DNA of 64,000 bases from Reticulitermes speratus. Its lineage: Eukaryota; Arthropoda; Insecta; Blattodea; Rhinotermitidae. Position 1 is the first letter of the stretch; every line of letters begins with the position of its first letter. The DNA lies in assembly GCA_021186555.1 (NCBI GenBank), contig JAJKFL010000006.1, forward strand, positions 8,297,215 through 8,361,214, in the 5' to 3' direction. A program made the translations under genes and the position numbers. The notes beneath the pieces were generated by a model. The model saw only the letters and a program-made list of their open reading frames with translations. It was not told where the DNA came from and searched no databases. Shown here in pieces: positions 1 through 12,244 of this stretch.

Positions 1-1280
1 AAACCACGTAATTTCTTTTGCAACATCATACAGGGTTTATTGCTGACAAAATGCACAAATATATTCCTGATAAATTCTTACCTACAATATGACTGAAATC
101 AAACTATATGAGTGTAGATCCATTTGAATAAATATATGAGACAGTGAGGTAAAAATAAATTTCTGTGAGACTTCTTGCCACAAATTAAGTTAACTGTCAG
201 AAAACTTCCTGCTCCACTTGGACGTAACACTCAATCCAGTTCACCACATATGTGAATGCAGACAGTTGAAGTGCAACTGATGCAAAACTGAACGGCACTT
301 GGCCACATTTCATAGGACAGAGGGCCTGTACACCATCACAAACAAATGTACTGCTGTCTCAGTTCTTTGTGAGAAATATTAAGTTGATGGGATGGTTGCC
401 TGCTGTAACTGACCATTCTAGTTTTTGTCAATCATACTACTTTCCTTACTAATTACACGAAAAGCAAGCAAATAATTAGACAAAAATGTAAAACACGTCC
501 TGATTTCACATACAGCTCAACTAATTCCACGCAACATACTGAGATGCCTTCAATAAAGTATTCATAACACAACTTTAATGATGTTAAGGCTATATGTAAG
601 TTTCATAGCCCTCATCAGTTATCTAAGTGACAAACTGCTTCAGTTAATATAATCTGATCACATGAAAAACTAGTACACTATTATATGATATCAGTGAAGT
701 ATCAACTACACAAATCTTTGGGAGCCTTCTCTCTTCCTATAAAAAGGGTGCCGTCAACTCGGAATACAGTTCTTTGAGTACAAATGTAAAGTGCTAACAG
801 ACTAAAGCAATTATTATAACAGACTATGCAACAAACTGTTTCCTAGTACATACTTTAAAAAGGTTGTCTTGTATTTAATGTTATGTATTTAATAATCACT
901 TCTTCCACACACAATCCTCTTTTAAGTTGCAAGCTGTGATATAAAACACGTATGTTGTCTTGGCAAAGATTCTTGCAAAATGCAATTTGTATCCACTGCA
1001 ATGTCATTTAATGCACAACTTTATCCTTTCCTTCTTGGAAGCAGTACCACTTTGCACCACCAAATAATGTCATGAGAAAGTTTATACACTGATCTGTATG
1101 CTATAGTACCATATTAGCTGTTAAGAAACAGAAATGCAATGCTTTTGCATGGTTCTCAACACAGTCAACAATCTTATCGATACATAGCTTCAACTACCAA
1201 TGTCCTTGTTCGGCCATTTACGTTCCTTTTAGCAGCATATGTGACCAGACTAAAACGCATAATACTATGCCCATCACTGC
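1..1280 (-). other. Probable 3' UTR and flank of terminal exon A
   Basis: AT-rich, no coding frame of note. On the minus strand this follows the exon A stop. The first perfect AATAAA downstream is near 41-36, about 1.2 kb away, so a long 3' UTR is possible. Whether the gene ends here or continues with more finger exons beyond the window cannot be told. Confidence 0.4.
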
Positions 1281-1543
1281 TCACATGTATGACCATTTCA
1301 GGGTCTTCATCTTGTCCCACTGCTGTGCATGCTTCATGCGCATGTGGTTGCGGACAGAGTTGGGGTGTGAGAAAGCCTTGGCGCAAGTAGAAACAGGGCA
1401 TGTGGGGGAGTCACGGGGATAATGCTCTTCTAGGTGTGCACGCATGGCTGGTAGCTCGATTACCACTGCATCACACAGCGGACACTCGAAACTCCTACCC
1501 GGTCCCGACAAACCGTCACCCGAGCCTGTTCCCGCACCTGCCC
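1281..1543 (-). CDS. ab: Alternative terminal exon A: two divergent C2H2 fingers
   Basis: Acceptor TGGCCTGCATTGCAG (AG at 1545-1544), again matching the common phase. A Gly-rich lead (GAGAGTGSGDGLSGPGRS) precedes finger 1, CPLCDAVVIELPAMRAHLEE, with C-x2-C-x12-H-x3-H. Finger 2 starts CPVSTCAKAFSHPNSVRNH and has C-x4-C-x12-H-x4-H. The tail HAQQWDKMKTLKWSYM ends at a stop at 1281. It lacks the VNVH and HGIRQR signatures of exons B-D, and its finger spacings differ, so it is an older or separately acquired tail. Phase, splice site and position still tie it to this gene. No other BTB exon is seen between it and exon B. Confidence 0.82.
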
Positions 1544-4500
1544 CTGCAATGCAGGCCAGCAAGAATGGTTCCAATTAGAATCATCACCATCATAAATGAA
1601 ATGGGGAGGAAATCACTATGAAAGCTAAGAATAGACAATAATATTATATAAAGTATGTTGTAATAATTATTTTGTATTTAAATTTGCAGTTTCATGTTCA
1701 CAAAAGGACACCTGTTTCAAAATGCAATTACAATTTTGTATTATTACACTCTGAACATAAAACAAGTGTCCTTCACAAACTTCTAAAAGAAAAAATGAAC
1801 ATTGAAGAAGTACTTAAATGAAACCATTCTTGAGCCCACAATTTGCATCATGAGTATCTGCTTCAATAAGAATTCCCAAGGTATCTGGATCTATATAATA
1901 TTTATTACACAAAATTCAGGTCTGAATAGAGTATCAATATAAATATAAATACTGACTAACTAAACTGTATACATGCATCTCTTAATAAGGAACTCTAAAT
2001 TAAACAGACACATCAAACCATGGCATTACAATGCTGCTGATTATACTTCTAAATTCAGCTGCCAACAGTCCTTCATGAAGAAATTACACAAAAACATTTT
2101 CAGAAATCAAGAAATTAAATTGTCACTCATGAAAAATCGTCAACTGATATAAACAAGGGAATACAAACTGAAATGGCACAGTAATTTATCAAATGCCTCA
2201 TGCACTAAAAGCTTTCCATATATTTCATTTCGTTTTCATTATTCCCTCATGTACCTATCTATTTTGACAGTATATTAACCCCCGTTACCCACAATTAAGG
2301 AGAAACTTTCTTGTCCGGTAAACATCTGACAAAAGAAAACCGTATATAGCATTCATTCAGTATGAGGGGTCTGCTGACCACAGTGAAAGTACTTTCAAAT
2401 ACTGGCTTTCAACATTTGCAATCTAACAAACTGCTATAAAATCTGGATTTTTATTATTTTTTGTGAACCATTTTTACCTGCAGAAGTATTTAGGTCTAAA
2501 CAGGACTTCTGCCCAGCATACCGGTCTGTGAATATTAAGGGTGACGTAACCAATTATCCCAACTGATTTGTCCCAGACCATTTTCCTTTACAATTTACTA
2601 TTAAGAAGAAAAATTTCCTATCCCAATTTCAAGACTTGTCAGTTTCCCATAACCTCAGAATAATATTTCTTGGTCAATTCTTATCATGGAGCATAACTTC
2701 TTTTCTTTTTTAAACAGGAGTAAGAAGACAGAGTGCAACTAATCACAAGACACCTGGGAGTAATGCAAGTGGATTTATGCAGTTCCTGAAAGGCCAGATA
2801 AGAAAGTCCGGCACACCATAACAAGTTTTTGGCGCATTTCTTGTTATGGTGTTCACTAAATTAACAAGTCAGGAAGTCCACATACAGCACACCAACCGTA
2901 GCACATTTGCTCTGTTATCGGCCCTAGATATCAATACACAAAAGCTAATCTTTGATGCCCTCTTATAAACAGGGGTCACTAATCAGTCCTGCAGTTCTTT
3001 AGTTAGACAAAGCATAAAAGTCTCTTTGTTTTGAATTACCTCAGCAGCTCTAAACTCAGTGGAAAAATAAGAATTTGGCACAAAATGTGTTCCAATTTTC
3101 TGTACATCTGAAATGTGCAGAGCAAAGGATGTAGATCTTCATAAAACGTGTCCACTACTGCTGTTTGATTTTAAACAGAACTGGAACATTTAGTAAACCT
3201 ACCCAAAATAAAATTTCATAAACATCTATTATCCGGCAGTTCCTAAGTTGTTACATGTGGTCACACAGATGGACAGACAAGCACAGCCAACAGACACACT
3301 CTTCAAAATTCCTTACTGCGAACATGCCAAAAATTTACATACACAAAATATGTGTTTCCTTTCATAAAATTTTATGTGAAAGGCCATACCTGAAAAGTTG
3401 ATATACCAAACAAAAACAAACTGAAAAATATAACAGTAACAGCACAGAACACAATATTATACATATAGCTGAATATTTTATTATTGTACAATTCTATACG
3501 ATTCTAATGATCGTATATATTTTTAAGCAAGTAGTGTATGAATTTTATGAATCCTGTACCTTGAAATATGTTTTTAATATCATTTTTTAAAATGACATGA
3601 TGAACGAAGTCTACAGAGTAAATGATTGCAAGTTTGGTTATTAGCTTTGTATTTACACAAAAAAAACTACAACTTATTCCTTATAGCAGAACTGTGAGTG
3701 CAGTACCTCAAAATCGTATTTCTGAACAGCGCAGCGCAGGGCAGATACTGAATACAAGTATTAACACATGCAGTATGAAACTACCTCCAGAATACAAACG
3801 CATTACAGGTGACTCATTATATGCAGATGCATTCCTGAACATTGCTGCATCTATCAAAAATGCAAAGCACAGGAAACATATAACATGAAACAATAGGTGC
3901 AGCACACCCAAACAAGATTGAATTGGATATCAATACATTCATATTTTATACGTATTAAGACATCAGCCATGAATGATTATGCAGAACACAAAACAAATAA
4001 ATAAAAAATAAAAACATTAAAACAGCATGTAAATTCAAAATTATTAAATCATGAGTACGAATGAAACCAGATTTTGCAAAAAGGAACTGGATAAATAAGT
4101 TACTGCACAACAGGGTCATTAATGTTAGATGGCTCTGATGGCACAGGGGTGGGTGGAAGGGCAAAATAAAAACTACATACAGCAAATGCACATATAATGT
4201 GAGCCACTTGCATTGTTTCCTTCATGGAGAAGAAATTCAGAAACACATCATTTGTATGAGGCACTATACTGCAGCCACGGGAAGAAGTAAGAAAGACATC
4301 GGGAGTAATGACACTCCAGGCTTCCTACTCCATATCTAATGCTCTACTCCCCTCAGTGCCCTCTGCCCTGTGTCAGCTAACCCAAAGCATCAGTCATTGG
4401 CAAAGGTCACTACCAAGATCTCTGTGAACAGACTGCAAAATGGAGTGCAGGGGAATAGGGGGAACAACATTGGAGGGTAAAGCACAACAGCTTGACACAC

Positions 4501-4687
4501 ATGGAGGCTGGCAATCCATGAGACTTCTGCCCTCAGTATAGCTGCTGACGGCAGCAATGTTCACAGCATTAATAAACTACAGCATATGGTAAGTGCCCTA
4601 GCTTTTGATAAGCTTTACTCTATCCTCACAAAACATATATTACACAGACTGCTAGGAGTCCTGTGTATGTATGTGTGTGTATAAAAA
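1544..4687. other. Intron between finger exons B and A, 3' part
   Basis: AT-rich intronic DNA with no coding signal. Contains a short hairpin near 2813-2854 (12-bp arms, CACCATAACAAG and its complement). Otherwise I see nothing identifiable. Confidence 0.4.
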
Positions 4688-4972
4688 GCAATCCCATTAC
4701 AGGCCTGGACAGGCCCTTAGGGTTCCAGGAGGTTGAGGCTCCCAGATTTCTAGACAATCAGCACATGGTGGTAAGGTTGTCAGCCCTACGCACCGGCCGC
4801 CTTTACCCCCCCAGGATACTCCTGGTACTCATTTCTGTTGGAGACTGAGTCAACCACAGGGCCGTAGTGCGACCGAAACAATTATGTTAATGAAAAATTC
4901 CAATGACACCATCGGGAATCAAACCCGCGACCTTCCGGCTTGTAGAGCAGTGCCTCAACCAACTGCGCCACT
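4688..4972 (-). repeat. SINE family B, near full-length
   Basis: tRNA-derived SINE read on the minus strand. The tRNA-like head is at the high end (GGCGCAGTTGGTTGAGGCAC, then a B-box like GGTTTGATTCCCGATGG), and the tail ends TGTAATGGGATTGC. It matches the copies at 35032, 39887 and 40694. It sits inside TG-rich microsatellite, so the target duplication is hard to define. Confidence 0.8.
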
Positions 4973-5012
4973 GTGTGTGTGTGTGTATATATATATACAC
5001 ACACACACACAA
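4973..5012. repeat. Palindromic (TG)n(TA)n(CA)n microsatellite
   Basis: A run of TG, then TATATATA, then AC repeats forms a self-complementary dinucleotide tract directly beside the SINE head. Confidence 0.9.
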
Positions 5013-6033
5013 TTTTCCCCTATGTCAAGCCTCATCATGCTGCCCTGGGAAGCTGCTGACATGCACAATAATTGTGACACAGTTTCAATGTGGATACCTC
5101 TTGAAAGGCAGCCACACGGAAGACTGAGAAGAAACAAGGAAGAAAATACTGTGAGAATGTAAATTGGACTGAAATGGTTCAAAATTATGTCATACAGTTC
5201 GACTTCATGTTACTGACATTGAATCTTTGGGTTCCTTCACCAAAAAAGATAGCTCCCAAGAACTCTGTCAGCCATGTACTGAAATAAAAATGTGGCAAAC
5301 CGTAAAAAACCTACACATATTTAATAAAATCTGATTAAAACAAAAGGCAAATTTGAACTTACAAGTCACAACTTTATTATAAAACTGTATCACGCTACCC
5401 AGGAAAAGCAATGGAATCAAATGTTTTAATACATTATAACTGTCCTAAAAAGGAATGGGGAAAAATTAAGTAGCTTTTTAGATGACTCTCTACAAGATAT
5501 CAGACTGTAACTACTTCAATGTATTTCAATGCACAAAAGAGTAATAACAAGGTGGATATGGACAGTGTTATCACAACCCCCAAACAATGTAAGGCTTGTC
5601 ACAGTACTGTTATTAATATTTTCTATCAAGCAAAGCTAACTTATTTCCAATACTTGGTAAAACTGCTTCTAAAACTGATCAATAGTAATGGCACAGTCGT
5701 TCTCTTTCAACTTCAGAACAATATCTAAATTCAAATACAACAAAACTGTTTGCGCGTATATGTACACATGCTATACTGTAACAACATTCCAAAATCTCAG
5801 GTCACACCTCCCTATTCAGAATTCCGCAATCTGGTACCTCCTACGGTCCGGCACAATTTAACGAAAACCACAAAACAAATCTATGATAATTGTGGATCAA
5901 GTCATGTGCTTTTGCCTTTGTTTACATTTGAATTTAGCTCTCTTAAGTTTTGGCACGAAGTGGGTGTAGATTTTGTTTTGTGCTAAAATTAACTTATTAC
6001 TGTGTTTACCCCCAAATACAGCTCCAAAAAACC
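5013..6033. other. Intronic DNA, nothing identified
   Basis: AT-rich stretch with short chance frames only. The last 200 bases may hold the 5' part of the Tigger-like element that follows, but I cannot fix its terminus. Confidence 0.35.
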
Positions 6034-7135
6034 AGTGCTTGTAGGCGGAAACATGTGTCATCCAAACAACAAGAGGTGAAATAGTTGCAGAACCTGGACA
6101 AAGGCACATCAGTACATAATGTGTGTAGAACTCATAATGTTGGGTCATCAACAGTGTATAATATCAAAAGCCAAAAGAATGAAATTCTGAAGATCTATAC
6201 TATTAGTACAAGTAAGAGATGTTTGGCTATTCATAAGACATTGAAGGAAGGAACAAGTAGTGAGTTAGGTAAGGCTCTTATACAGCAGTTCAAGCTTCAT
6301 TGGACTGGCCATTTTCCTATTTTAGGCGACATGATAACGGCACAAGCACAGATTTTCTGCAAAGAACTGAACCTTCAACATGAGTGTGAATATTTTCAAG
6401 GATAGCTGCACAAACTTAAATTTAAGACATGGCATCAGTTTACATCACGTGTGCAATGAAAAGGAAAGTGCAGATGCTGAAGCTGGTGAGAAGTTTATCA
6501 GTTTGCACAGTTTGTTTCAGGTGAGAAGTTATCCCCACAGCAATTATACAGTGCCAGTGAGATTGCTCTATACTGCCATTGTCTTCTTACAAAAATATCA
6601 GCACAAGAAACTGAGAAGGTACTAAGTGGCTTCAAGGACTTTTAAAGACAGGGCAACTGTCCTTGATTGCAGTAATGCAACCTGTACACGTAAGACCAGG
6701 CTCAATGTTACTGGTGAAGTATTAATCCACGGTGCTTTAAATAGGCGGAAGCTATTTCTTGCATGGTATAAGTTTTTTACTCCTGAAGCTAAAGCTCACT
6801 TCTTATTGGTTGGTCTTGATCCTAGGTGTAAAACTGTTTTGCTGTTTGACAACCATTCTTCACACCAGAATGCAGACCTGCTTGTCAAAGATGTGTACCT
6901 CAGTCATTCAGCCGTGGGTATATTACGCTTCATAACATGTAAATACAGATCAGATTACATGCACTATTTGCTATTTGCAGATGTGGAAAAATTTCTGGAT
7001 TGTTTACCCTAAAGGATATGATCTGGGCATTAGCCAAAGGCTGAGATACAGTAAATACATCTACTCTTAAGAACGGATGGCAGAACTTATGGCCAGGCCT
7101 AACGATTGAGGAAAATCCGTGACATTAAACTGAGG
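6034..7135 (+). pseudogene. Tigger/pogo-type transposase pseudogene
   Basis: Conceptual translation across several frames shows an N-terminal CENP-B/psq-like HTH (LDKGTSVHNVCRTHNVGSST, then VYNIKSQKNEILKIY), then AQAQIFCKELNLQHECEYFQG, KESADAEAGEKF, FKDRATVLDCSNA, and the DDE segment LLFDNHSSHQNADLLVKDVY, followed by CKYRSDYMHYLL. This order is that of Tigger/jerky DDE transposases, which cut and paste DNA at TA sites. Frame is broken by stops (one at 6082-6084, another after EYFQG) and by indels and a deleted middle portion, so it encodes nothing functional. It lies in an intron of the BTB-ZF gene on the opposite strand. Its terminal inverted repeats were not identified. Confidence 0.8.
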
Positions 7136-7431
7136 ACTACTTCTTGTTCCTCTACTTTAAAATGTACTTAATTCTTTCTCATATTTATTTCCTTATGCTA
7201 CCTCCACTTAATACCTTGTGCCAGCGCATTTAAATTGGGTACAAAACTAACACCTTATTTCATGAAGTCCTGTGTAAGGTGTTTTGATGCCATAAAATTC
7301 CTTGGTCTGGAGTTGGCCAAGTCCTGACAGAGCCAGATCAGGAAGGTGCAACCTGTTGCTTACTGTCCACAAATTTCTTAAAAGCAGCATGCGCTAAGAG
7401 CCCAAAAAGATAGTACCAATGACAGACTGCC

Positions 7432-7469
<38 letters not shown>

Positions 7470-8381
7470 AACACCAGCTCAGTTCAGATTCCCAGTCATG
7501 TATGAAGAAACAATACCGTAAAATTAAATTGTTTCAAAAACAGATGAGATTTGAGGCTTCCACAGCAGTGAAGATTTAGATTGTGGTCTCATGAGTTGCA
7601 GAACTGTAGTATGAACAGTTATATGGTAAAGGTGGTGGAATCGGGCTGAGAATAAAAGTCAACCAGAACCTTAGGAAGAGGGACAGAAGATAGTGCCCTA
7701 TTTGGGCCAATGGGATGGACATCCCCAGCCTACTCCATGTAACTGAAGATGTACACATCAGTAACCACCCACAAGAACAGCAGCAACAATCTCAATGACC
7801 ACAATCTAAACATTTCAAGAAACTTAACCTGAGGTAACTTCACATTTTTAGAATAGTTTTTCATCACGTGGTCCAATATTTTACTACCTATGGACCCAGC
7901 TTATGATTACATTAAATATAATATAAGATTCACTAGTTTAGAATGGCTCATGTTGCTGACTTATACAAAACAACTCTATTACCATACCTAAATACATTTC
8001 CACATAACAAAATGCAACTATAGCTCATTATGTGGAAGACAGGATACAGATCATCCTTTGTCTACCATGTACACTCAACATTAGACTGCATGCTTCAAAC
8101 TACATACTACATTTTAAGGTAATATTGCATTAATTTCAGTTTTCAACATCGCTCTGAAGACTAGGTCATCAATATAACTACAATTCAGTCACTTTGAGTA
8201 ACACTACGAATAAATTTCACTCACACTTTAAATAAATAAAAATTATCATTATGGCACAATACACCAGTCTCATGTTAGAGATATACCACCACAAAGGTAA
8301 TCACTTTAGAAGCAATCTTCATGTATTACCAAACCATTCATGATTCACTCCACCATCAATCCATAAGGCTTCATTATTTAG
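7136..8381. other. Intron/3' flank of finger exon B, with (ATT)n
   Basis: Holds an (ATT)n microsatellite at about 7431-7468. The part nearest 8381 should be exon B 3' UTR on the minus strand. No other element recognised. Confidence 0.4.
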
Positions 8382-8620
8382 TTAAGGCCCCGTGGCCTGT
8401 CTCTGTCGGATGCCATGTGCCTGCAGTTTGTGATTGATCAGGTAGTGCTTAGTCTTGCATTTCTTGCCACAAACATCGCAGCGATGCCACTGGTCCTCAG
8501 ATGTATGAACATGAACATTGATGACGTGCTGACGCAGGTTACTGGGCGAACTGTAAACCCGTCCACAGAACGGGCACGGGGGGCGGACAGACGAGGGGGA
8601 GGAGCCTACTACAGCCGCCC
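8382..8620 (-). CDS. ab: Alternative terminal exon B: two C2H2 fingers
   Basis: Acceptor CTGTCATTGCAG (AG at 8622-8621), same phase as the other finger exons. A short Ala/Val/Ser/Pro lead (AAVVGSSPSSVRPP) precedes finger 1, opening CPFCGRVYSSPSNLRQHV, and finger 2, opening CDVCGKKCKTKHYL; both have C-x2-C-x12-H-x4-H spacing. The tail HGIRQRQATGP ends at a stop at 8382. Finger 2 has an extra Cys (KKCK) where exons C and D have Phe, replacing a hydrophobic-core position typical of C2H2 fingers. It lies only about 760 bp downstream of exon C, the closest pair in the array. Confidence 0.9.
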
Positions 8621-9337
8621 CTGCAATGACAGGGAGCGGCATATCAGTAACAAGTTAAACTGTATAATCCACACTCAAAAATGCAGTGCCAAAGGCAAGC
8701 TCAGTCCCAATGCAACAACAGATCTCTAACTACATCATACAAAAAAAGTCAAACATGCAATGGAAAAATTAGGACTGGCCTCTCCTCCCCCTCATTAACA
8801 TGTTAAGATGAACATAATGCCCAATCAGGCGTTACTGAGAAATTCAACTTACACAAATTTATATTATAACCTCTAGGGCAGTGTACTTCAGCTACACAAG
8901 TCCCCAGCCTTCAATTTGTTTATGAAATCACAAGTTTTTTTTTTTCTAAAACTTCGTAGTTTACATCATTGACTGCACTAGAATATAAACCAAGAAAATG
9001 TAAATCTAAATGAATGTTTTAACGTAATATAAAGTTAGCAAATGATACACACGAACACACACATGTACTCATGTTCTGAATTTTGCTTACAAATTATTAT
9101 GACAATCATCATTTTCCCCTATAATAATTTTATGAATGCTGAACCAAAACATTTATAGTACAGCAATCATTCATCTTCCTTGTGGTTGCTTAGGTCTCAT
9201 TCAGATGTCATTCATTCGTCATCTTGTTTTTAATGACCACACATCCTCAGAGCACAATACATAACAATGAACATAATCTCTGGTCCATCTACTGATTCCA
9301 ATTCAATGTATCGAACATATTGCATCCACAATTCTCT
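8621..9337. other. Short intergap between finger exons C and B
   Basis: Must hold the 3' end of exon C transcripts and the branch site and polypyrimidine tract for exon B. AT-rich, no repeat or frame recognised. Confidence 0.4.
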
Positions 9338-9369
9338 TTTATTTTCAAAAGGTACCACTCCAGTTTATT
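9338..9369 (-). promoter_or_regulatory. Candidate poly(A) signals for terminal exon C
   Basis: Two AATAAA hexamers on the minus strand, at 9369-9364 and 9343-9338, lie 55 and 81 nt past the exon C stop. Their placement fits cleavage just downstream and supports exon C as a transcript end. AATAAA is common in AT-rich DNA, so this is suggestive only. Confidence 0.45.
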
Positions 9370-9423
9370 CACACTTATGTGCACTGACATGAGCAACACG
9401 AGTTTTATCTTCTCTCAAAAACT

Positions 9424-9707
9424 TCACATTTGATTTCCAGTTGGCGTTCCCATGCCACCATAATTCTTCACTCCCCTCTGTCGAATACCATGAGTCTGAA
9501 GCAGATGTGTATGTAAGTACTGTCTGGTTTTAAACATTTTCCCACAAACATGGCATGGTTCCCAGTAGTCATTTTTTGCATGAACATTGGCAATGTGCTG
9601 CTTGAGGTTGCTACTCGTGCTGTATACACGCCCACATTCAGGACACATCGGCTTTTGTTGCTGATGGCGATCGCCCAGTGGTGAACCACCGTCTTCTGAC
9701 ACAGGCC
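9424..9707 (-). CDS. ab: Alternative terminal exon C: two C2H2 fingers
   Basis: Acceptor CTGGACTTCCAG gives a start at 9707; a second in-phase acceptor (TGTGTCAG) would start the exon at 9695 and drop four residues. Finger 1 opens CPECGRVYSTSSNLKQHI and finger 2 CHVCGKMFKTRQYL; both are C-x2-C-x12-H-x4-H. The tail is HGIRQRGVKNYGGMGTPTG, stop at 9424. The HGIRQR tail after finger 2 is shared with exon B and, as HGIKHR, with exon D, which suggests these exons arose by tandem duplication. Poly(A) signals follow 55-86 nt beyond the stop, as expected of a true terminal exon. Confidence 0.9.
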
Positions 9708-10146
9708 CTGGAAGTCCAGGCCACGTGTATCAGTTCGAACATCCACTATACTTATTATTGCTAAGGTCCAAAATTATTAGATACTATCACTACAAGTAAT
9801 GCTTTTAATTAAAATCGCTACTTCAGTTAACAAATGGTCTTGCTGTCAAACTTGTGAAGCCTCACTTAGTCTCATTCCTAGCAAATAAAGAAGTATGACT
9901 AAAATGAGCATTCATAGTTTCAACATTACAAACAAACTCTCAATTATTTGCTAACAGACAGGACAGAAGCATAAATCACAGAAAACATAAATGATCTGGA
10001 AATCTGTATTGCAGGGCAAAGCATATTAAAGTGCAAAGGCACCACAAGCTTTAACTTTACGTAACACCGCTAGATATGTGGCACACTTGTGTATTTTGAG
10101 GATAAACTGTAACCGAAACTGACTCATTAAACGATATACATGTATG
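9708..10146. other. Intron immediately upstream of finger exon C
   Basis: AT-rich; carries the polypyrimidine/branch region for exon C close to 9708. Nothing else seen. Confidence 0.35.
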
Positions 10147-10148
10147 TA

Positions 10149-10706
10149 CGTAAGATGTCCAGAAAGTAAAGATACAAATGCAATAAATTTTTTAAAAATA
10201 GTGATTAACAAAATCGAGTGAAAAAACTCTTAACACATACCTTTAGCTATTTTTCAACATAATCACCACCTTTGTCAAGGCATTTGTTTAGCCTGGGTAC
10301 GAGGTTTTGTATTCTGATGTCATAGAACCACGCAGTGACTTCGTTTTTCACAAATTCGTCTTTGTGAAACTTCTGGCCGGCCAGATGTTTCTTTAAATGC
10401 AAAAACAAATGGAAATCGCTGGGAGCGAGGTCTGGGCTGTGAGGGGGATGGCCGGCCAGAAGTTTCACGAAGACGAAGAGGTGAAAAACGAAGTCACTGC
10501 TTGGTTGCGTGCACAGGCGGCAGAGTTCTATGATATCGGAATACAAAACCTCGTACCCAGGCTAAACAAATGCCTTGACAAAGGTGGTGATTATGTTGAA
10601 AAATAGCTAAAGGTATGTGTTAAGAGTTTTTTCACTTGATTTTGTTAATAAATATTTTAAAAAATTTTTTATTGCTTTTGTATCTTTACTTTCTGGATAA
10701 CCCTCG
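10149..10706. mobile_element. Palindromic mariner relic flanked by TA
   Basis: Two copies of a mariner 3' end face each other. The minus arm encodes SPDLAPSDFHLFLHLKKHL (the D34D signature region) on through QNLVPRLNKCLDKGGDYVEK and a stop near 10247. The plus arm encodes QKFHEDEEVKNEVTAW through the same C-terminus, stopping at 10606. The outer ends share CCAGAAAGTAAAGATAC as terminal inverted repeats, each preceded by TA (10147-10148 and 10707-10708). A unique spacer of about 65 bp separates the arms, near GGCCGGCCAG. The N-terminal and first catalytic parts of the transposase are absent, so it is non-autonomous, and the hairpin form suggests an inverted-duplication MITE. Confidence 0.85.
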
Positions 10707-10708
10707 TA

Positions 10709-12244
10709 TATATATATATATATGCACCTGTGGTAAACATGTTCAGTAATACACCCTGTAGCCTGTCCATTCTCTGCAGAGGTAACCCACAACTCACATG
10801 ATAGCTGTTTACAAGAGTGACTCCATACCTAAACATGTTTGTTCACTTTTCTTTTCCTGCTTCGGTCTCACAGCTTTCACTTTTCATAGAAAAATACACA
10901 ATTCAACTAACTTTAACACTATTTATTACATTTACAAATACTTTTTTGTCTTATACAAATAAATTCATTACTTAAAAATTAAACTAAAAAAATCCACATA
11001 TCACAAAAATACAACACTTGCATCAGTCAAAATCATGTGAGTCAGGCGATACCTACAGTTGAGACTGTATCTACAATTCAGTTTTGTCTCTGGTGCATGA
11101 TAAGAAACATGTGGTAAAAGAAAACAACCACCCCTCTTACTGTACTGCATTTCCTGAAAACACAGACAATGCTGTAGATAAAATCTCAACTCAACTACAC
11201 ACAACAGACAATGTCAAGGGAATAACCCTGTATCATGATGCCAGACCATTAGAATTACACAATCTCATCTGTTTCATAGCCTCATTTATGCAAACTGTTT
11301 TCTTCTCAACAGAAACAGCATGTACATAAGTAAACCAGAGCTGTCAGTATGAGAAAGTTCTACTTTGCATTAATGATGTATAGAGTATATAAACCATTTT
11401 CCCAATTCACTTTCACCAAATAACTTAAATTTGCCTCAGATAGGTGAAACAGTAGAATTCCCAATATAACAAACAATTTTCATGTTTCTAGCAGTGTCAG
11501 CATGTTGGTTCTATGTTGGTTTGTGTTCTCTCCATTTCCTCTATTAAGTTCTGGGCACTTATGATTACCCCACTAGATGACTGGTATACTGTATCACAAA
11601 ATAACCTAGCAAGAATCTTAATGAATTTCACGCAAATGAATATTATTTTTCCAGGTAGAAACCTAGTTAATTTTTATACCAATTTTAGCCATAATCACCA
11701 CACTAACAGTCAACTGTTACTGGCTTTACATAAACTCAAGTGTTTTCCTAATGCATACTTCAGATTGCAGTCTTCTGGGTTTTGGCATCACTGATTTTGC
11801 TAGACAGGTACTAACATTATGACCAGATCTGCTGCTTATATCCTCTTGGTTCCCTGCAAAATGGTGGCACCTATCTACCAAACTACATAGTGTCACAGCC
11901 CAGAAAACAGTAAGCAGTGATCTTAACTTTCACTGCCATGAGAACCTTAATTCTCTTTCATTCCGATTTATGTAACAATTTTGTACTGTGGAAACTCTGT
12001 TCATCAGGTATGATACACAAAAGTTTTCAAACACACATTAAAAATAATAACTTTTTAATTAACACATAATATTATTTATTCTGCAAAACAATACTGATAT
12101 GTTTTCATACCGTTGCATAATTTCAGCAGTTACTGCTTTGAATATCCGCACTACACACACACATACGGATCAGTTTCACAGACAGTAATCACCAGTTTTT
12201 AAATTATTACAATGAAATTACAATGAAATTTTTTGTGCTCAGAA
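10709..12244. other. Intron, with one MITE-end fragment
   Basis: Begins with (TA)n. Around 11870-11912 a fragment ends in GTCACAGCCCAGAAAAC, related to the repeat described at 14380 and 17951. The remainder is unassigned AT-rich DNA. Confidence 0.35.
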
